A program made the translations under genes and the position numbers. The notes below the pieces were generated by a model, which saw nothing but the letters and a program-made list of their open reading frames with translations, was not told the origin of the DNA and did not search any database. Shown here piece by piece: positions 49,874 to 61,000 of a stretch of DNA of 64,000 bases. The DNA comes from Bacteroidota bacterium (lineage in GTDB: Bacteria > Bacteroidota > Bacteroidia > Palsa-948). Where the stretch lies: positions 1-64,000 of the forward strand of contig JACRAM010000056.1 in assembly GCA_016213405.1 (NCBI GenBank), written 5' to 3'. How positions within the stretch are numbered: the first letter of the stretch is position 1; each line of letters opens with the position of its first letter.

Positions 49874-51280
49874 TTATTGCACTGCCACTTTTCCGGTTGC
49901 AATAATGTTGGATGTGCTGCGTAATGTGATTTTGTAATTATAAATTCCTGCCGGAAGATTGTTTCTGTCAATCACTATGCTGTTCGATGAACTGTTTTCT
50001 TTCTTCATCACCGCATTGCCCAACATGTCATACATTACAAAGTCATAATTATTTCCCTGTATGTTCGGCAAAGAAATAATTGCCGAATTGGAAAACGGAT
50101 TCGGATAAACAGAATGAGAAAAAGAATTATCAGGCGAATTAACAGAAACCGGATTATATAAAACAGTCAAATCGTCTATGAATAATACACTTCCTAATCC
50201 AACATAGGAGCTGTCTATCATATTGCTGGATGTAAAAATAATATTTAGTGTATCAATAAATGGCCACCCTGTGTAGTACAACGGAATTTCAAAATATGTG
50301 TAGGTATTTTTCGCAGTTAAATAAACTATGTTGCTGTCAACAAGTCCGGAATTTATATAAGAGAACGCACCACCCAGTGCCGTGTCGTTGCCGACAGGAA
50401 AATATTTATAGTAGCCCGTTATCTTGCTTGGATTTGCAAAAACCTGCATTCCGCCTGCAGGACCGCTCGGACCCATATAGCCGTTTGTAATATACCCCGA
50501 TGTATCTCCCCAACTTGTTTGAATTGTTTCAAGGCGCAGCGCATACGTTCCGCTGTAACTGCTGGTTGATTTTGTTGAAGAGGCAACTGAAGTCTTTGCA
50601 TAATTTATTGTTGCCCAGTTATCTGGTTCTTCTGTTACAAGCGGAGTCCAGTTTTCAAAACTTGGATTGGGAAACGCCTGTGTTGTTCCTATCATGGTGA
50701 TGCTATCAAGCGTCAGCGTGCTTCCTGGAAAACGAGGCGGATCTAAATTCGAGCTTGAAAAAATTGCGACCAGCGAATCTGGCGCAGGAGAAACGGGAAG
50801 GTTAGTAGGAATACATACGCGTTGATAGGTTGATTGTGATCCTGTGAATGTTTTCACAGCCATGCCGATTATGCTTCCGCTGTTTTTAAATGCCACAATA
50901 AAAAATGCTGTATCGTTGGGCATGATGTTATATTTTACATAAACAGAAATAGAATCGGGCTGACCTGTGTAAGGAATACCGCCATCAATGGTTTGATTGC
51001 CCGGTGTGCCGATAAATAATCCACCAAACATAGTATCAGTTTGTGTTTGAATGGTAGTAAGCTGCACTGCATACTGGGCGTGATAAGCAGGTGTGACTTT
51101 TATAACATTCCCTCCCGGCAGAGACGTGTAGGTCCATCCGTTTGTAGATAAATAACCGTTCGGATCTTCATAAAGAGTTTGTGTAGTCCAGTTTTCAAAA
51201 TTTCCGTTGGCAATTTGCTGGGCAGCAGCACCGGAGAAAAAAGCTGCTGAAAAAATTGCAGATATGATTATTTTTTTCAT
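49874..51280 (-). CDS. T9SS type A sorting domain protein
   Basis: 468 residues. Signal peptide MKKIIISAIFSAAFFSGAAAQ. Two similar ~170-residue beta domains (NGNFENWTTQTLYEDPNGY and NPSFENWTPLVTEEPDNWA) that resemble discoidin/PCMD-like sugar-binding folds. C-terminal sorting domain with SVYPNPFSNSAIISLP, FVMYDMLGNAVMKKE and PAGIYNYKITLRS, ending KVAVQ. Exported by T9SS and anchored or released; the ligand is unknown. Confidence 0.88.
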   Translation of the reverse strand: MKKIIISAIFSAAFFSGAAAQQIANGNFENWTTQTLYEDPNGYLSTNGWTYTSLPGGNVIKVTPAYHAQYAVQLTTIQTQTDTMFGGLFIGTPGNQTIDGGIPYTGQPDSISVYVKYNIMPNDTAFFIVAFKNSGSIIGMAVKTFTGSQSTYQRVCIPTNLPVSPAPDSLVAIFSSSNLDPPRFPGSTLTLDSITMIGTTQAFPNPSFENWTPLVTEEPDNWATINYAKTSVASSTKSTSSYSGTYALRLETIQTSWGDTSGYITNGYMGPSGPAGGMQVFANPSKITGYYKYFPVGNDTALGGAFSYINSGLVDSNIVYLTAKNTYTYFEIPLYYTGWPFIDTLNIIFTSSNMIDSSYVGLGSVLFIDDLTVLYNPVSVNSPDNSFSHSVYPNPFSNSAIISLPNIQGNNYDFVMYDMLGNAVMKKENSSSNSIVIDRNNLPAGIYNYKITLRSTSNIIATGKVAVQ

Positions 51281-51480
51281 GATTTATTTTTTTACAAAGG
51301 AATTAAAAAAGCAGTTGTAATGACATGAGCAACATCATTCTTTTACTTTTGCACTGTCAAAAACCTTTATTCTACATGCCCTGCTGACACGTTTCGATAA
51401 AATCTAAAAATATTTCCCCTTTTTTATTTTCGTACCTTGCCGCTCCAACAGGGTCATTCTGGCGGGTAATTCTCTTAAAA

Positions 51481-52068
51481 TTGAGATACTTCATCACCTA
51501 CAAACCATTCGGAATGCTTTCGCAGTTTACGAAAGATGGCGACCACACCACTCTTGCCGGACTCGGCTTTAATTTCCCGAAAGATGTTTATCCCGTGGGA
51601 AGATTGGATTCCGACAGCGAAGGATTATTGTTTCTGACGAATGATAAATCCATCAATCACAAACTCCTTGACCCGAAGTTCAAACATAACAGAACTTATC
51701 TCGCGCAAGTGGAAGGAATTTTTTCTGAGGAAGCAAAAATAAAATTGGAGAAAGGAGTTTCGATTTCAGTTGAAGGAAAAATATACCAAACTCTTCCCTG
51801 CAAAATTGAAATTATTAGCGAGCCAAATAATCTATCAGAAAGAAATCCACCCATCCGTTTCAGGAAAAACATTCCCACTTCATTTATTACTATTTCTCTG
51901 CACGAGGGCAAAAACCGTCAGGTGAGAAAGATGACCGCGAGCGTGGGTTTCCCCACTCTTCGGTTAATCAGAACCGCAATTGAAAAACTTTCTTTAGAAA
52001 AACTGCAGCCGGGCGAAATGAAAGAAATAAAAAAGGAGGAATGTTACTCCCTCCTTTCTCTCCGATAA
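51481..52068 (+). CDS. rluE: rRNA pseudouridine synthase (RluE/RsuA-like)
   Basis: 195 residues; starts with TTG. RsuA/RluE family without an S4 domain, like RluE of E. coli. Catalytic Asp in GRLDSDSEGLLFLTND; ITYKPFGMLSQFTKD at the N-terminus; SLHEGKNRQVRKMTASVGFPT near the C-terminus. It converts a uridine in rRNA (position 2457 in E. coli 23S) to pseudouridine. The last codons hold a hairpin that works as terminator for the gene on the other strand. Confidence 0.88.
   Translation: MRYFITYKPFGMLSQFTKDGDHTTLAGLGFNFPKDVYPVGRLDSDSEGLLFLTNDKSINHKLLDPKFKHNRTYLAQVEGIFSEEAKIKLEKGVSISVEGKIYQTLPCKIEIISEPNNLSERNPPIRFRKNIPTSFITISLHEGKNRQVRKMTASVGFPTLRLIRTAIEKLSLEKLQPGEMKEIKKEECYSLLSLR
52026..52057 (-). 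terminator. Terminator of the coiled-coil gene, inside the end of rluE
   Basis: AAAGGAGG (52032-52039) and CCTCCTTT (52050-52057) form a perfect 8-base stem. Read on the minus strand it is followed by TTTTTTATTTC, a rho-independent terminator for the 52079-54832 gene. It lies in the coding end of the convergent rluE. Confidence 0.65.
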
Positions 52069-52078
52069 CATTAAAAAA

Positions 52079-54832
52079 TTATTTTTCGTTCGCTGGATTT
52101 GGCTTTGCTCCGCCTGTTTTAGGAGGATTTAGTTTCAAAATTTCCAACTGCGCTTTCTTTGCTTCCGCATCTGATTTTGCTTTATCGGCATTTGCCTGTG
52201 CGGTCTTGGCATTTGCTTCAGCTTTAGCAGCATCGGCTTTTGCTTTTTCTCCTGCGGAAATATCTGCCTGCGCTTTTAATTTTTCTGCATCGGCTTTCTT
52301 CGCGTCTGCATCTGCTTTCGCTTTGTCAGCTGCTGCTTGTGCCGTCTTTGCAACGGCATCGGCTTTCGCAGCATCGGCTTGTGCTTTTGCTGAGTTAGCA
52401 ATGTCGGCTTGCGCTTTTAGTTTATCTGCATCTGCTTTTTTCGTATCAGCAACGGCTTGCGCTGTTTTCGCAGCAGCATCGGCTTTTGTTGCATCCGCTT
52501 GTGCCTTTGCTGAATTAGCAATGTCGGCTTGCGCTTTTATTTTGTCTGCATCTGCTTTTGCTTTTTCAGCAGTTGCTTGCGTTGTCTTTGCGGTGGCATC
52601 GGCTTTTGCAGCATCGGCTTTTGCTTTTTCGGCATTGGCAATATCCGCCTGAGATTTTTTCGCATCTGCGTCTGCTTTTGCTTTTTCGGCTGAGGCAATC
52701 ACAGCGTCTGATTTTGATTTATTCGCAGCAGCAATGGTCTCCTGCGCTTTGAGTTTATCGGCTTCGGCTTTTGCTTTGTCGGCTTCTGCCTTTGCTTTCA
52801 TCGCTTCGTTCTTTGGTTTTTCGGCTTCCGCTAATTGATTTTTCAATTCAAGTGTTTTTTGTTCGGCAACTGCTTTGTCTGAAATGGCTTTCGCTGCGCT
52901 TTCCTGCGCTTTTAATTTATCGGCTTCGGCTTTTACTTTGGTGGCTTCTGCCTGAGCCAATGCCGCATCAGCTTTTGCTTTGTTCGCGTCAGCCATTTTT
53001 GCATCGGCATTTGCTTTGGCTGCCGCTGCATCATCTTTTGCTTTTTGCGCTGCAGCAATCATTGCGTCTGATTTTGCTTTCGCTGCATCGGAAGCAGATT
53101 TTGCCGCTTCTGATTTTGCCTCGTCCGCATTTGCTTTTGCTTTGTCGGCATCAGATTTTTTTGCTTCAGCATCTGCTTTGGCTTTGTTTGCCTCTGCCAT
53201 TTTAATATCCGCAATTGCTTTTACACTGTCGGCTCTTGCCTGAACTTTCTGCGCTTCGTATTTAGCTTTTTCAAGTTCGAGTTGCTGTTTTTCCAGCTGC
53301 GCTTCCTTTTTCGCAAGCACCATCATGGAATCCATTTTCATTTTATCTTTTTCCACATCTATTTTCTCTACTTCTTTTATCACTTCCACGGTGGTTTCAA
53401 CGGTTTCCACCACTTCCACTTCTTTCTCCACGGTTTTTTGAACTTCCACCACATCCGATACATTCATTTCCTGAGTAAGTGTTACCATTCCACCTGATTC
53501 AATATTCTCCACCGCAAACCCGCCTCCTTCAATTTTGAAAATGTCGAAACTGTTGGCATTATCGCGCACCGTGGAATAGTAGCGTGTTCCTCCTCCTGTG
53601 ATGTAAAAATTTATGTCATCGCGCGTGGTGTTGATGGGAAAGCCCATGTTAGCGGGCTTAGACCATGTTCCGTTATCTTTCAGTTCAGAATAAAAAATAT
53701 CGTAGCCGCCCATTCCATCGCGGTAGCCGTTGGAAGAAAAGAATAAAGTTTTTCCGTTGGGGTTGATGTAGGGAGAAATTTCGCTGAACCCTGTATTGAG
53801 CGCTGTGCCGAGATTTACAGGCGCACCCCATTTTGCTCCTGTCTTCACGCACTGATAAATATCGAATTTCCCGTTTCCGCCAGCGCGGTCAGAAGAGAAG
53901 TAAAGATATTTTCCATCGGCAGAAATGCTGAGCCCTGTTTCGTTTGACGGTGAATTAATTTCTGCAATAGGTTTTGGATTGCTCCATACTTTGTCCACAT
54001 AATTGCTCATGTAAACATCGCTCTGTCCGTTCACCATTTTGCAGAAGTAAAAAGTCAATCCGTCAGGAGAAATGTAAAGAGGCGCTTCATCTTTGTCGGT
54101 GTTCCACTTGAAAGCAATGGCAGGGTCCCATTTTCCCGAAGCGTCTTTGTGCGTGTAATAAATATCCATGTCATATTTTCCATTCACGTTGCTCACTTGC
54201 TTGTTCTGTTCTTTCGTTGCTTTACGCGATGCGAAGAACATAACGGAATTATCAATGGTGATGACAGGATTAGTTTCAGCAAAAGTGGTGTTCACATTCT
54301 TGCCGGGATTTTTCATAGTTACATCGCGCGGATTCTTTTTTGAATTCTTCGCGTTGATGCAATTGCGGATTTGGCGGTCAACGGGAATGGGAGGAAATCC
54401 TCCGAACTTATCTTCGTATTGAAAAAACATCCAAAGGGCGCTGTCGGGCTGGTCGGCAGTAAGGTACGTCTCGCCAAGAAAGTACAAAACATCATACGGA
54501 GCATTTTTTTCCGTTGAAGAAAAGAAATCATATTTGTCAGAAATGTTTTTTGCTGCTTTTTTCAGAAAGGGCAACGCCTTGGGAGATTCGTCAATGGAAT
54601 TGTAGTAGCACATTCCCATTTTGAAGTTCGCATTGGCATTCTCGACATCCTGCCTTAGCACTTCTGTCCATATTGCTATTGCCGCGCTGAATTCTCCTTT
54701 AGTGAGAAGTTTGTTGCCATTATCCACCAGCGTATTTGCGGGCGAAGGCATGGGTGATTTGTTTTTTTCATCGCCTCCGGCAAACAATGAGAGTGAAAGA
54801 AGAGAAAAAGAAAGTAGAAAATATTTTTTCAT
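52079..54832 (-). CDS. Envelope protein with PD40 repeats and a very long Ala/Lys coiled coil
   Basis: 917 residues. Signal peptide MKKYFLLSFSLLSLSLFAGG. Residues ~30-160: TPR-like helices (NKLLTKGEFSAAIAIWTEVLRQDVENANANFKMGMCYY). Residues ~195-445: PD40/WD40-like blades (ADGKYLYFSSDRAGGNGKFDIYQC, NPNGKTLFFSSNGYRDGMGGYDIFYSE). Residues ~500-900: an almost uninterrupted Ala/Lys/Asp/Glu coiled coil made of near-repeats such as KAKADADKIKAQADIANSAKAQ. The first half resembles the PorE/gliding-motility-type proteins that end in an OmpA peptidoglycan-binding domain; here that domain is absent and the coil replaces it. It may span the periplasm or stick out of the cell. Promoter TACATTTG (54873-54866, minus). 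Confidence 0.8.
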   Translation of the reverse strand: MKKYFLLSFSLLSLSLFAGGDEKNKSPMPSPANTLVDNGNKLLTKGEFSAAIAIWTEVLRQDVENANANFKMGMCYYNSIDESPKALPFLKKAAKNISDKYDFFSSTEKNAPYDVLYFLGETYLTADQPDSALWMFFQYEDKFGGFPPIPVDRQIRNCINAKNSKKNPRDVTMKNPGKNVNTTFAETNPVITIDNSVMFFASRKATKEQNKQVSNVNGKYDMDIYYTHKDASGKWDPAIAFKWNTDKDEAPLYISPDGLTFYFCKMVNGQSDVYMSNYVDKVWSNPKPIAEINSPSNETGLSISADGKYLYFSSDRAGGNGKFDIYQCVKTGAKWGAPVNLGTALNTGFSEISPYINPNGKTLFFSSNGYRDGMGGYDIFYSELKDNGTWSKPANMGFPINTTRDDINFYITGGGTRYYSTVRDNANSFDIFKIEGGGFAVENIESGGMVTLTQEMNVSDVVEVQKTVEKEVEVVETVETTVEVIKEVEKIDVEKDKMKMDSMMVLAKKEAQLEKQQLELEKAKYEAQKVQARADSVKAIADIKMAEANKAKADAEAKKSDADKAKANADEAKSEAAKSASDAAKAKSDAMIAAAQKAKDDAAAAKANADAKMADANKAKADAALAQAEATKVKAEADKLKAQESAAKAISDKAVAEQKTLELKNQLAEAEKPKNEAMKAKAEADKAKAEADKLKAQETIAAANKSKSDAVIASAEKAKADADAKKSQADIANAEKAKADAAKADATAKTTQATAEKAKADADKIKAQADIANSAKAQADATKADAAAKTAQAVADTKKADADKLKAQADIANSAKAQADAAKADAVAKTAQAAADKAKADADAKKADAEKLKAQADISAGEKAKADAAKAEANAKTAQANADKAKSDAEAKKAQLEILKLNPPKTGGAKPNPANEK

Positions 54833-54865
54833 GTGAATTTATTTTTAGTTGCAGTATTCGAGCGA

Positions 54866-54873
54866 CAAATGTA
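54866..54873 (-). promoter_or_regulatory. -7 promoter element (TACATTTG)
   Basis: Exact TAnnTTTG match on the minus strand, 34 bases before the ATG at 54832. Confidence 0.6.
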
Positions 54874-55008
54874 AATAATTCCTCTGTTAGACACATGGAT
54901 TAATTATGAAATATTGATGTAAAAAATTTGACTGTTTGATACGAAACATTTTATTAGTTTTACGACTCTTACTATGCGCTCTATAAATCATATTATAAAA
55001 TACAACTC

Positions 55009-58000
55009 ATGAAGAAGTTTTTACACTCACTTATCATCGCCCTTTGTTTTTCACTTAACTCTTACGCACAGCCGAATATTACGATAGCGCCTGCATCTTT
55101 CAGCGTTACCATTGCAAACTGCAATGATTCTGTCACTCTTCCGCTGACGATAAATAATACCGGAACCGCTCCTCTTACTTTCAATCTCTATGACCACCAG
55201 ACAACGTTCATGAAGTTGTATGCCGGCAATGAAGACATTAATAATATTTCGGAATTCGACATGAATACCAATACTTTCACTGGTGGCCCTTTTTCGTCTG
55301 GCAACAGCCCGTGGAGATTAGCCATCAGCCCGAAAGGAGATAGGATTTTTGCTTCTAACAGATACAGCAACAATGTTTATGTTTATAATACTGCTAATAA
55401 TGCTCTGATAACAATAATCCCCGTAGGAAATTTTCCATCCGGAATGTGTTTTACTCCTGACGGGCGTTTTTGTTTTGTGACAAACAGAAATGGAAATTCA
55501 GTATCAAAAATTAATTGCTCTACAAATACAGTAATAGCAACTATTACGGTAAATATCAGCGGACCCATGGATGCAGCGGTTACTCCTGACGGCAACAAGC
55601 TATATGTTATTAATAAGAACACAGACAATGTAACCGTTTATAACGCAAATACCAATGCATATATTACTACGATTGCAAGTATCATGAACGGCCATTCCAT
55701 TGTAATGCATCCGGATGGCAGATATGTATATGTTGGAGAAGCAAATTTTTCTACTGATAATGTTGTAGTCATCAGCACTGCCACCAACACAGTAGTTGCA
55801 AGCGTGGGGATTTTTGACCAAGTGCACGGAATTGATATCACTCCTGATGGAAAATATCTATATGCTTTGGATAAATGGAATGGCTGGGTGCAGGTAATTC
55901 AGACAAGTACAAATACTGTAGTTGATACAATTATTGATGGTCGGTTTTACAACGGCTGGGATCTGGTGATTTCTCCAAAAGGTGATTATGCCTACGTAAC
56001 AAACAAGTGGAACAACCCTAATTTTATCATCATCGATCTTTCCAATAACACCATTGCATCAAGTACAAATACTTCCGGTGGAGCAAATTCTTGGCCCGCG
56101 GGCTTGGCATCCCTTAACTCATGGGCAACCTGGATGAATGAGAGTGCACAGTCAGGAATTATTGCCGCAAGCGGAAACACTGTAGTGAATGTAGAATTCA
56201 ACGCGCTGGGACTCAGTGCCGGAATTTATACGGGCGTGATTTATATTAATTCAAACGCTCCTTCGAGCCCGAGTATTGCCGTTCCGTGCACACTTACTGT
56301 TGTTGGCGCCCCTAATATTAATATTCCTCTGGCTAATTCATGTCCGAAGTTTGACACCATTCTGGTAAATGCTGCTGATGCTGACACTTTTAATATTCAA
56401 AACCTGAATTGTGGAACCCTTAACATTACAAACATTGTTTCTTCTTCAGGTGATTTTGATATTGTTTCTTATCCTGCATCCATTCCCGGATATTCTTCAG
56501 GACAACTTATTGTTGCATTCAATCCTCTTTCAATCGGAAATAAAACTACTGTTATTACTGTTCAAAATAACAATGCCGATACTGCCTTCTGCCTGCAGGG
56601 AGTTTCTCTTCCTGCTCCCACGATTGGTATTTCTCCTGCCTCACTGAGCGCTACAATTAATTCATGTAATGATTCAATCACGCTTCCTCTTACTATTAAT
56701 AATACAGGCGGAGGCCCTCTTAATTATTCGTTAATACTTAGCCCGTCAACTTCCGGAGCAAAGTTTTATGATGGTTTTGAAAGCGGGAATTTTGCATCGT
56801 GGAATATCGGAGCAGGAGCATATACAAGAACTGTTACAACAACTAATCCTGCCAATGGATTATATTCCTTCCAGCTAATTGGAGGCAATGGCGTTAATTA
56901 CGATGGCGTAAATCACACGTTTCCGCTTAGCACTTCAAATTATTTATCCTACAAATTCATGTCTCCTATTGGTTCTACTGGTTGGAACTGCGGTGTTGGA
57001 GTGGGAAGAACTTCTGACATTACGACCAATCAAGGAATTGCCGACTCCTGGATTGATAATGCATCTATGGAAGTTTATCTGTATTGTTCATCCGGAACAT
57101 ATACAGTACCCATGGTTCAGGGGCAATGGTATAAAATCGAATACAGAAATATAAATTACACTACAAAAAAATTTGATTACTATGTAAATGGAAGTCTGGT
57201 TGGCTCTAATCTTACTTTCTGGAATACAAATATTAATAGCATTAATGTCATTCATTTGATGGGATGGGATCCTGGTCAAACGTCAAAATACGATGAGATC
57301 GTTATTGGCAACGATCCTTCTGCATGGCTTTTCCCATCTCCTCTTTCAGGAACTTCTGCTCCTTTTGGTTCATCAATAGTGAATGTAAAAATGAAGTCGT
57401 CAAATGTTGTTGATGGAACTTATTACGGAAATATACTTGTAAATTCAAATGACCCGTTAACTCCGCAAGTTGCAGTTCCATGTACATTAACCGTAAACGG
57501 AAGTCCGAACATTAACATTCCTCTTCTCAACTCTTGCCCAAAGTTTGATACACTCTTCGTTGGCGCACAGGATCAGGATACTTTTCAGGTTCAAAATCTC
57601 GGATGCGATACGTTGTATATTTCAAATGTACCTTCCACCACTTATTTTATAGTTGATACTTTCCCAGCTAAAATATCCCCCTACTCCACCGGAACCATTC
57701 TGATCACCTTTCAGCCGACTGCTGTCGGCAGTTTCGCTACCGGCATACTGGTTCAGAACAGCGATGCCGATACCACTTTCTGTCTGCAGGGAGTTGCTCT
57801 TCCCCCGCCTACTATTGTGGTAGATCCAACTTCATTTAATGTTTCTGTTGCCTGCAGTGATTCACTTACTGATACGTTAACTATTTATAATGTTGGCGGC
57901 TCAGATTTATATTGCCAGATTACAGGAGGAGGTGCGCAAAAAATAAAAGTGCTTTTGGCGGGCGCTGATTATGCAAACTATTACACAGATGTTCAGACCA

Positions 58001-61000
58001 AACTCATGAGCACAGGAAAATTTTCTGTAGTAGATATTTTTGATGCCCGAAACGGAACGCCCACATTAGCTCAACTGCAGGCATATGATGCTGTATTGAC
58101 ATGGACCGATTATTCTTACAGTAATTCCACACTACTCGGAAATAATCTTGCAGATTATATAGATGGGGGTGGTGGCGTTGTTGCTGCCGTTTTCACTACC
58201 GGTAATTATTCGCGCATTGGAGGCAGATTTGATTCTCAAAATTACTGGTGCATTAACCCTACGGGCTATTATTATGGGGGAGCCAATCAAACGCTCGGAA
58301 CAATTTATAACCCGACACATCCGATCATGAAAAATGTTGTGAGCTTGACAGGCAATTCCCGTCCGAATTCCACTGCGATAATGGCTGGCGCAGTCAAAAT
58401 TGCTGATTGGTCGGACGGAATACCTTTGGTTGTAACTAAAAATGTGAATGGTCACAAAAGGGTGGATTTAGGAATGTGGCCCGCTTCTAATGATGTTACA
58501 GGAGGCAACTCATGGGTTTCTTCAACTAATGGGGCGCTTCTCATGGCAAATGCTCTTCACTATAGTGCAAACGGTGGTGTGAATTGGATGACATTGTCGC
58601 CACCCGCTGCAGATACAATTAGTCCCGGTGACTCTACAAAAATTGCCGTAGAATTTAATTCAACCGGTTTATCTGCCGGAACCTATACCACAACCATTTC
58701 AGTAACTTCTAATGATCCTGTAAATCCTGTTGTTACGGTTCCTGTTACATTTAGTGTTGTTGGCAATCCAAATATGGGCGTTTCTCTTTTTGATATTATT
58801 GCCCCTTCCTGCCTTGATCTGGATTCCATCATGGCGCTGACAACCAGCAAAGATTCCATTGCGATTTCAAATTCCGGCTGCGATACGCTGAGAATAGATA
58901 GTTTGAAATTTTCTCCTTCAATATTTTCATTGGTATCGTCACCGGCAAAAGTTGCTCCGGGACAAACCAAAAATATTGTTGTAAGGTTTTCTCCAATTGT
59001 TGCCGGAACATTTACCGGAACTTTGAATATTTACACAAATGAACTGGATACAGCAATATGCCTTAAAGGAAAAGCATTTCCAAATCCTATCATGTGCTGG
59101 AATCCGGACACGTTCAATGTTACGCTTGGCTGCGGTGATTCTATAACCTTACCGCTTATTATTTGCAACACCGGAAATCAAAACCTGAACTTTGGACTCA
59201 CAGGACAAGATGGATTCTGCGGCACAGCAGGAAACATCAGGGTTGCAGTTTACAACAATGCAACCATTACCGCCCTGCTGAATACTCAAGCAGACATGAC
59301 AGCAACTACCGTTTCAACATACAATGCTGCCTCTCTTGCCAACTATGATGTACTTATGAATATTCGCAACAGTAATTTAGATCAGGCAGCAGTATTGAAT
59401 TGGATCAGCAATGGCGGAACATGGATTGGCGAATGGAGCAGCAACCCTTTTCCAATAAGCACTTGGGGAGCCATTACCGGTACTACGGGTGGAGGAACAA
59501 GCGGATCAATAAGTGTTTCCATCAATGACCCATCTCATTATCTAGCGCAAAACATTAACTGGGCAAGCATGCCTGTTGGAGCAAACCCTTGCGATTTTAT
59601 GTATGACCTTAATATAACTGACCCGGCTGCAAAAACAATTATAAATGTCAATCATAGTGCGTACGGGATAAATCCACTTCTTGTAGAAAAAAAATATGGT
59701 CAGGGAAAAATAATTCTCTTCAACTGGGATTATCAGGATGCTCCGAATTACAATGCAGTTGTTCAGGATATGATAGAGGAAGTTGTTCGTTACGGAGGCG
59801 GAGGATTGGAATGGATTTGTCCAGACACAACTTCAGGAACTGTTGCATACAATGATACTATGATTGTGAATGTGGAATTCAACGCTTCAACTTTAAACGT
59901 TGGTCAATATACTACTACACTTTTTATTGCAAGCAATGATCCTCAAAATCCTAATGTGCAGATTCCATGCACTCTTAATGTAACTGGTGTAGGAAATTTT
60001 GTTTATGCCGGCATGAGTGACATTACTGCACCTAACTGCCTCGATCTGGATTCCATCATGGAGTTCACAACCAGCAACGACACAATTTATATTGCCAACA
60101 ACGGATGCGACACTCTTTTCATTGACAGTTTGAAATTTTCTCCATCCGTATTTTCATCAGGTATCTTTACACCTTACATTCTCCCGGGAGATACGGGCGG
60201 ATTTGTAGCACAGTTTTCCCCTGTTTCAGCAGGAAATTTCACAGGCACTGCCAGCGTTTACACGAATGATCTCGATACTGTTTTCTGTTTGAAAGGGAAA
60301 TCATTCCCGCGCCCGGTTATTTCTACTGACCCTGATACTTTCAATATTACTTTAACCTGCAGCGATACGCTTATTGACACACTGACCATTTATAACACGG
60401 GATTAAATAATCTGATTTACAATATTGATACTTCAGATTATTCTGCCCGTTTTGACGGAAACGGAGACGTGATCTATCGAAACGTCCCTTCAGGATTACC
60501 AACCGGCAACACGCCTGTTACCGTTGAAGCATGGATTTATCCGCAGGGTTATAATGATGCAAGTTATAACGGAATTGTATCGTGGGGAAACCGCGGCTGC
60601 ACCGGAAACGGATTTGTACTTTCCATACAAAGCAACGGACGTCCGAGCATGGCTTTGTGGTGCAACGATTTTGTTCCGGGCTCAGGACCTGCAGCAACAT
60701 TGAATCAGTGGAACCATATTGCCTGCGTTCTCAATGGAACTTCTGTAACTCTATACATGAATGGAGTTCCTGTGAGCGGAACTATTTCCCCCACTCAAGG
60801 ATTCACATCCACAAATCTCGCCATAGGATGCACCGATTGGTGGGGAAGATTCTTTACAGGAAGAATTGATGAGGTCAGAATATGGAATAAAGCCAGAACA
60901 CAGGCAGAAATTCTTTCTACCATGAATCAGGAACTCACAGGCAATGAGCCAAATCTGGTTAGCTATTTTAATTTTGACAACATAAATGCAAATGACTTAG

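Noticed and set aside
52041-53500. Several plus-strand ORFs rich in Ala/Phe/Leu opposite the coiled-coil gene
   Set aside because: They are antisense images of the Ala/Lys repeat codons; composition mirrors the coding strand and no start region or domain is convincing.
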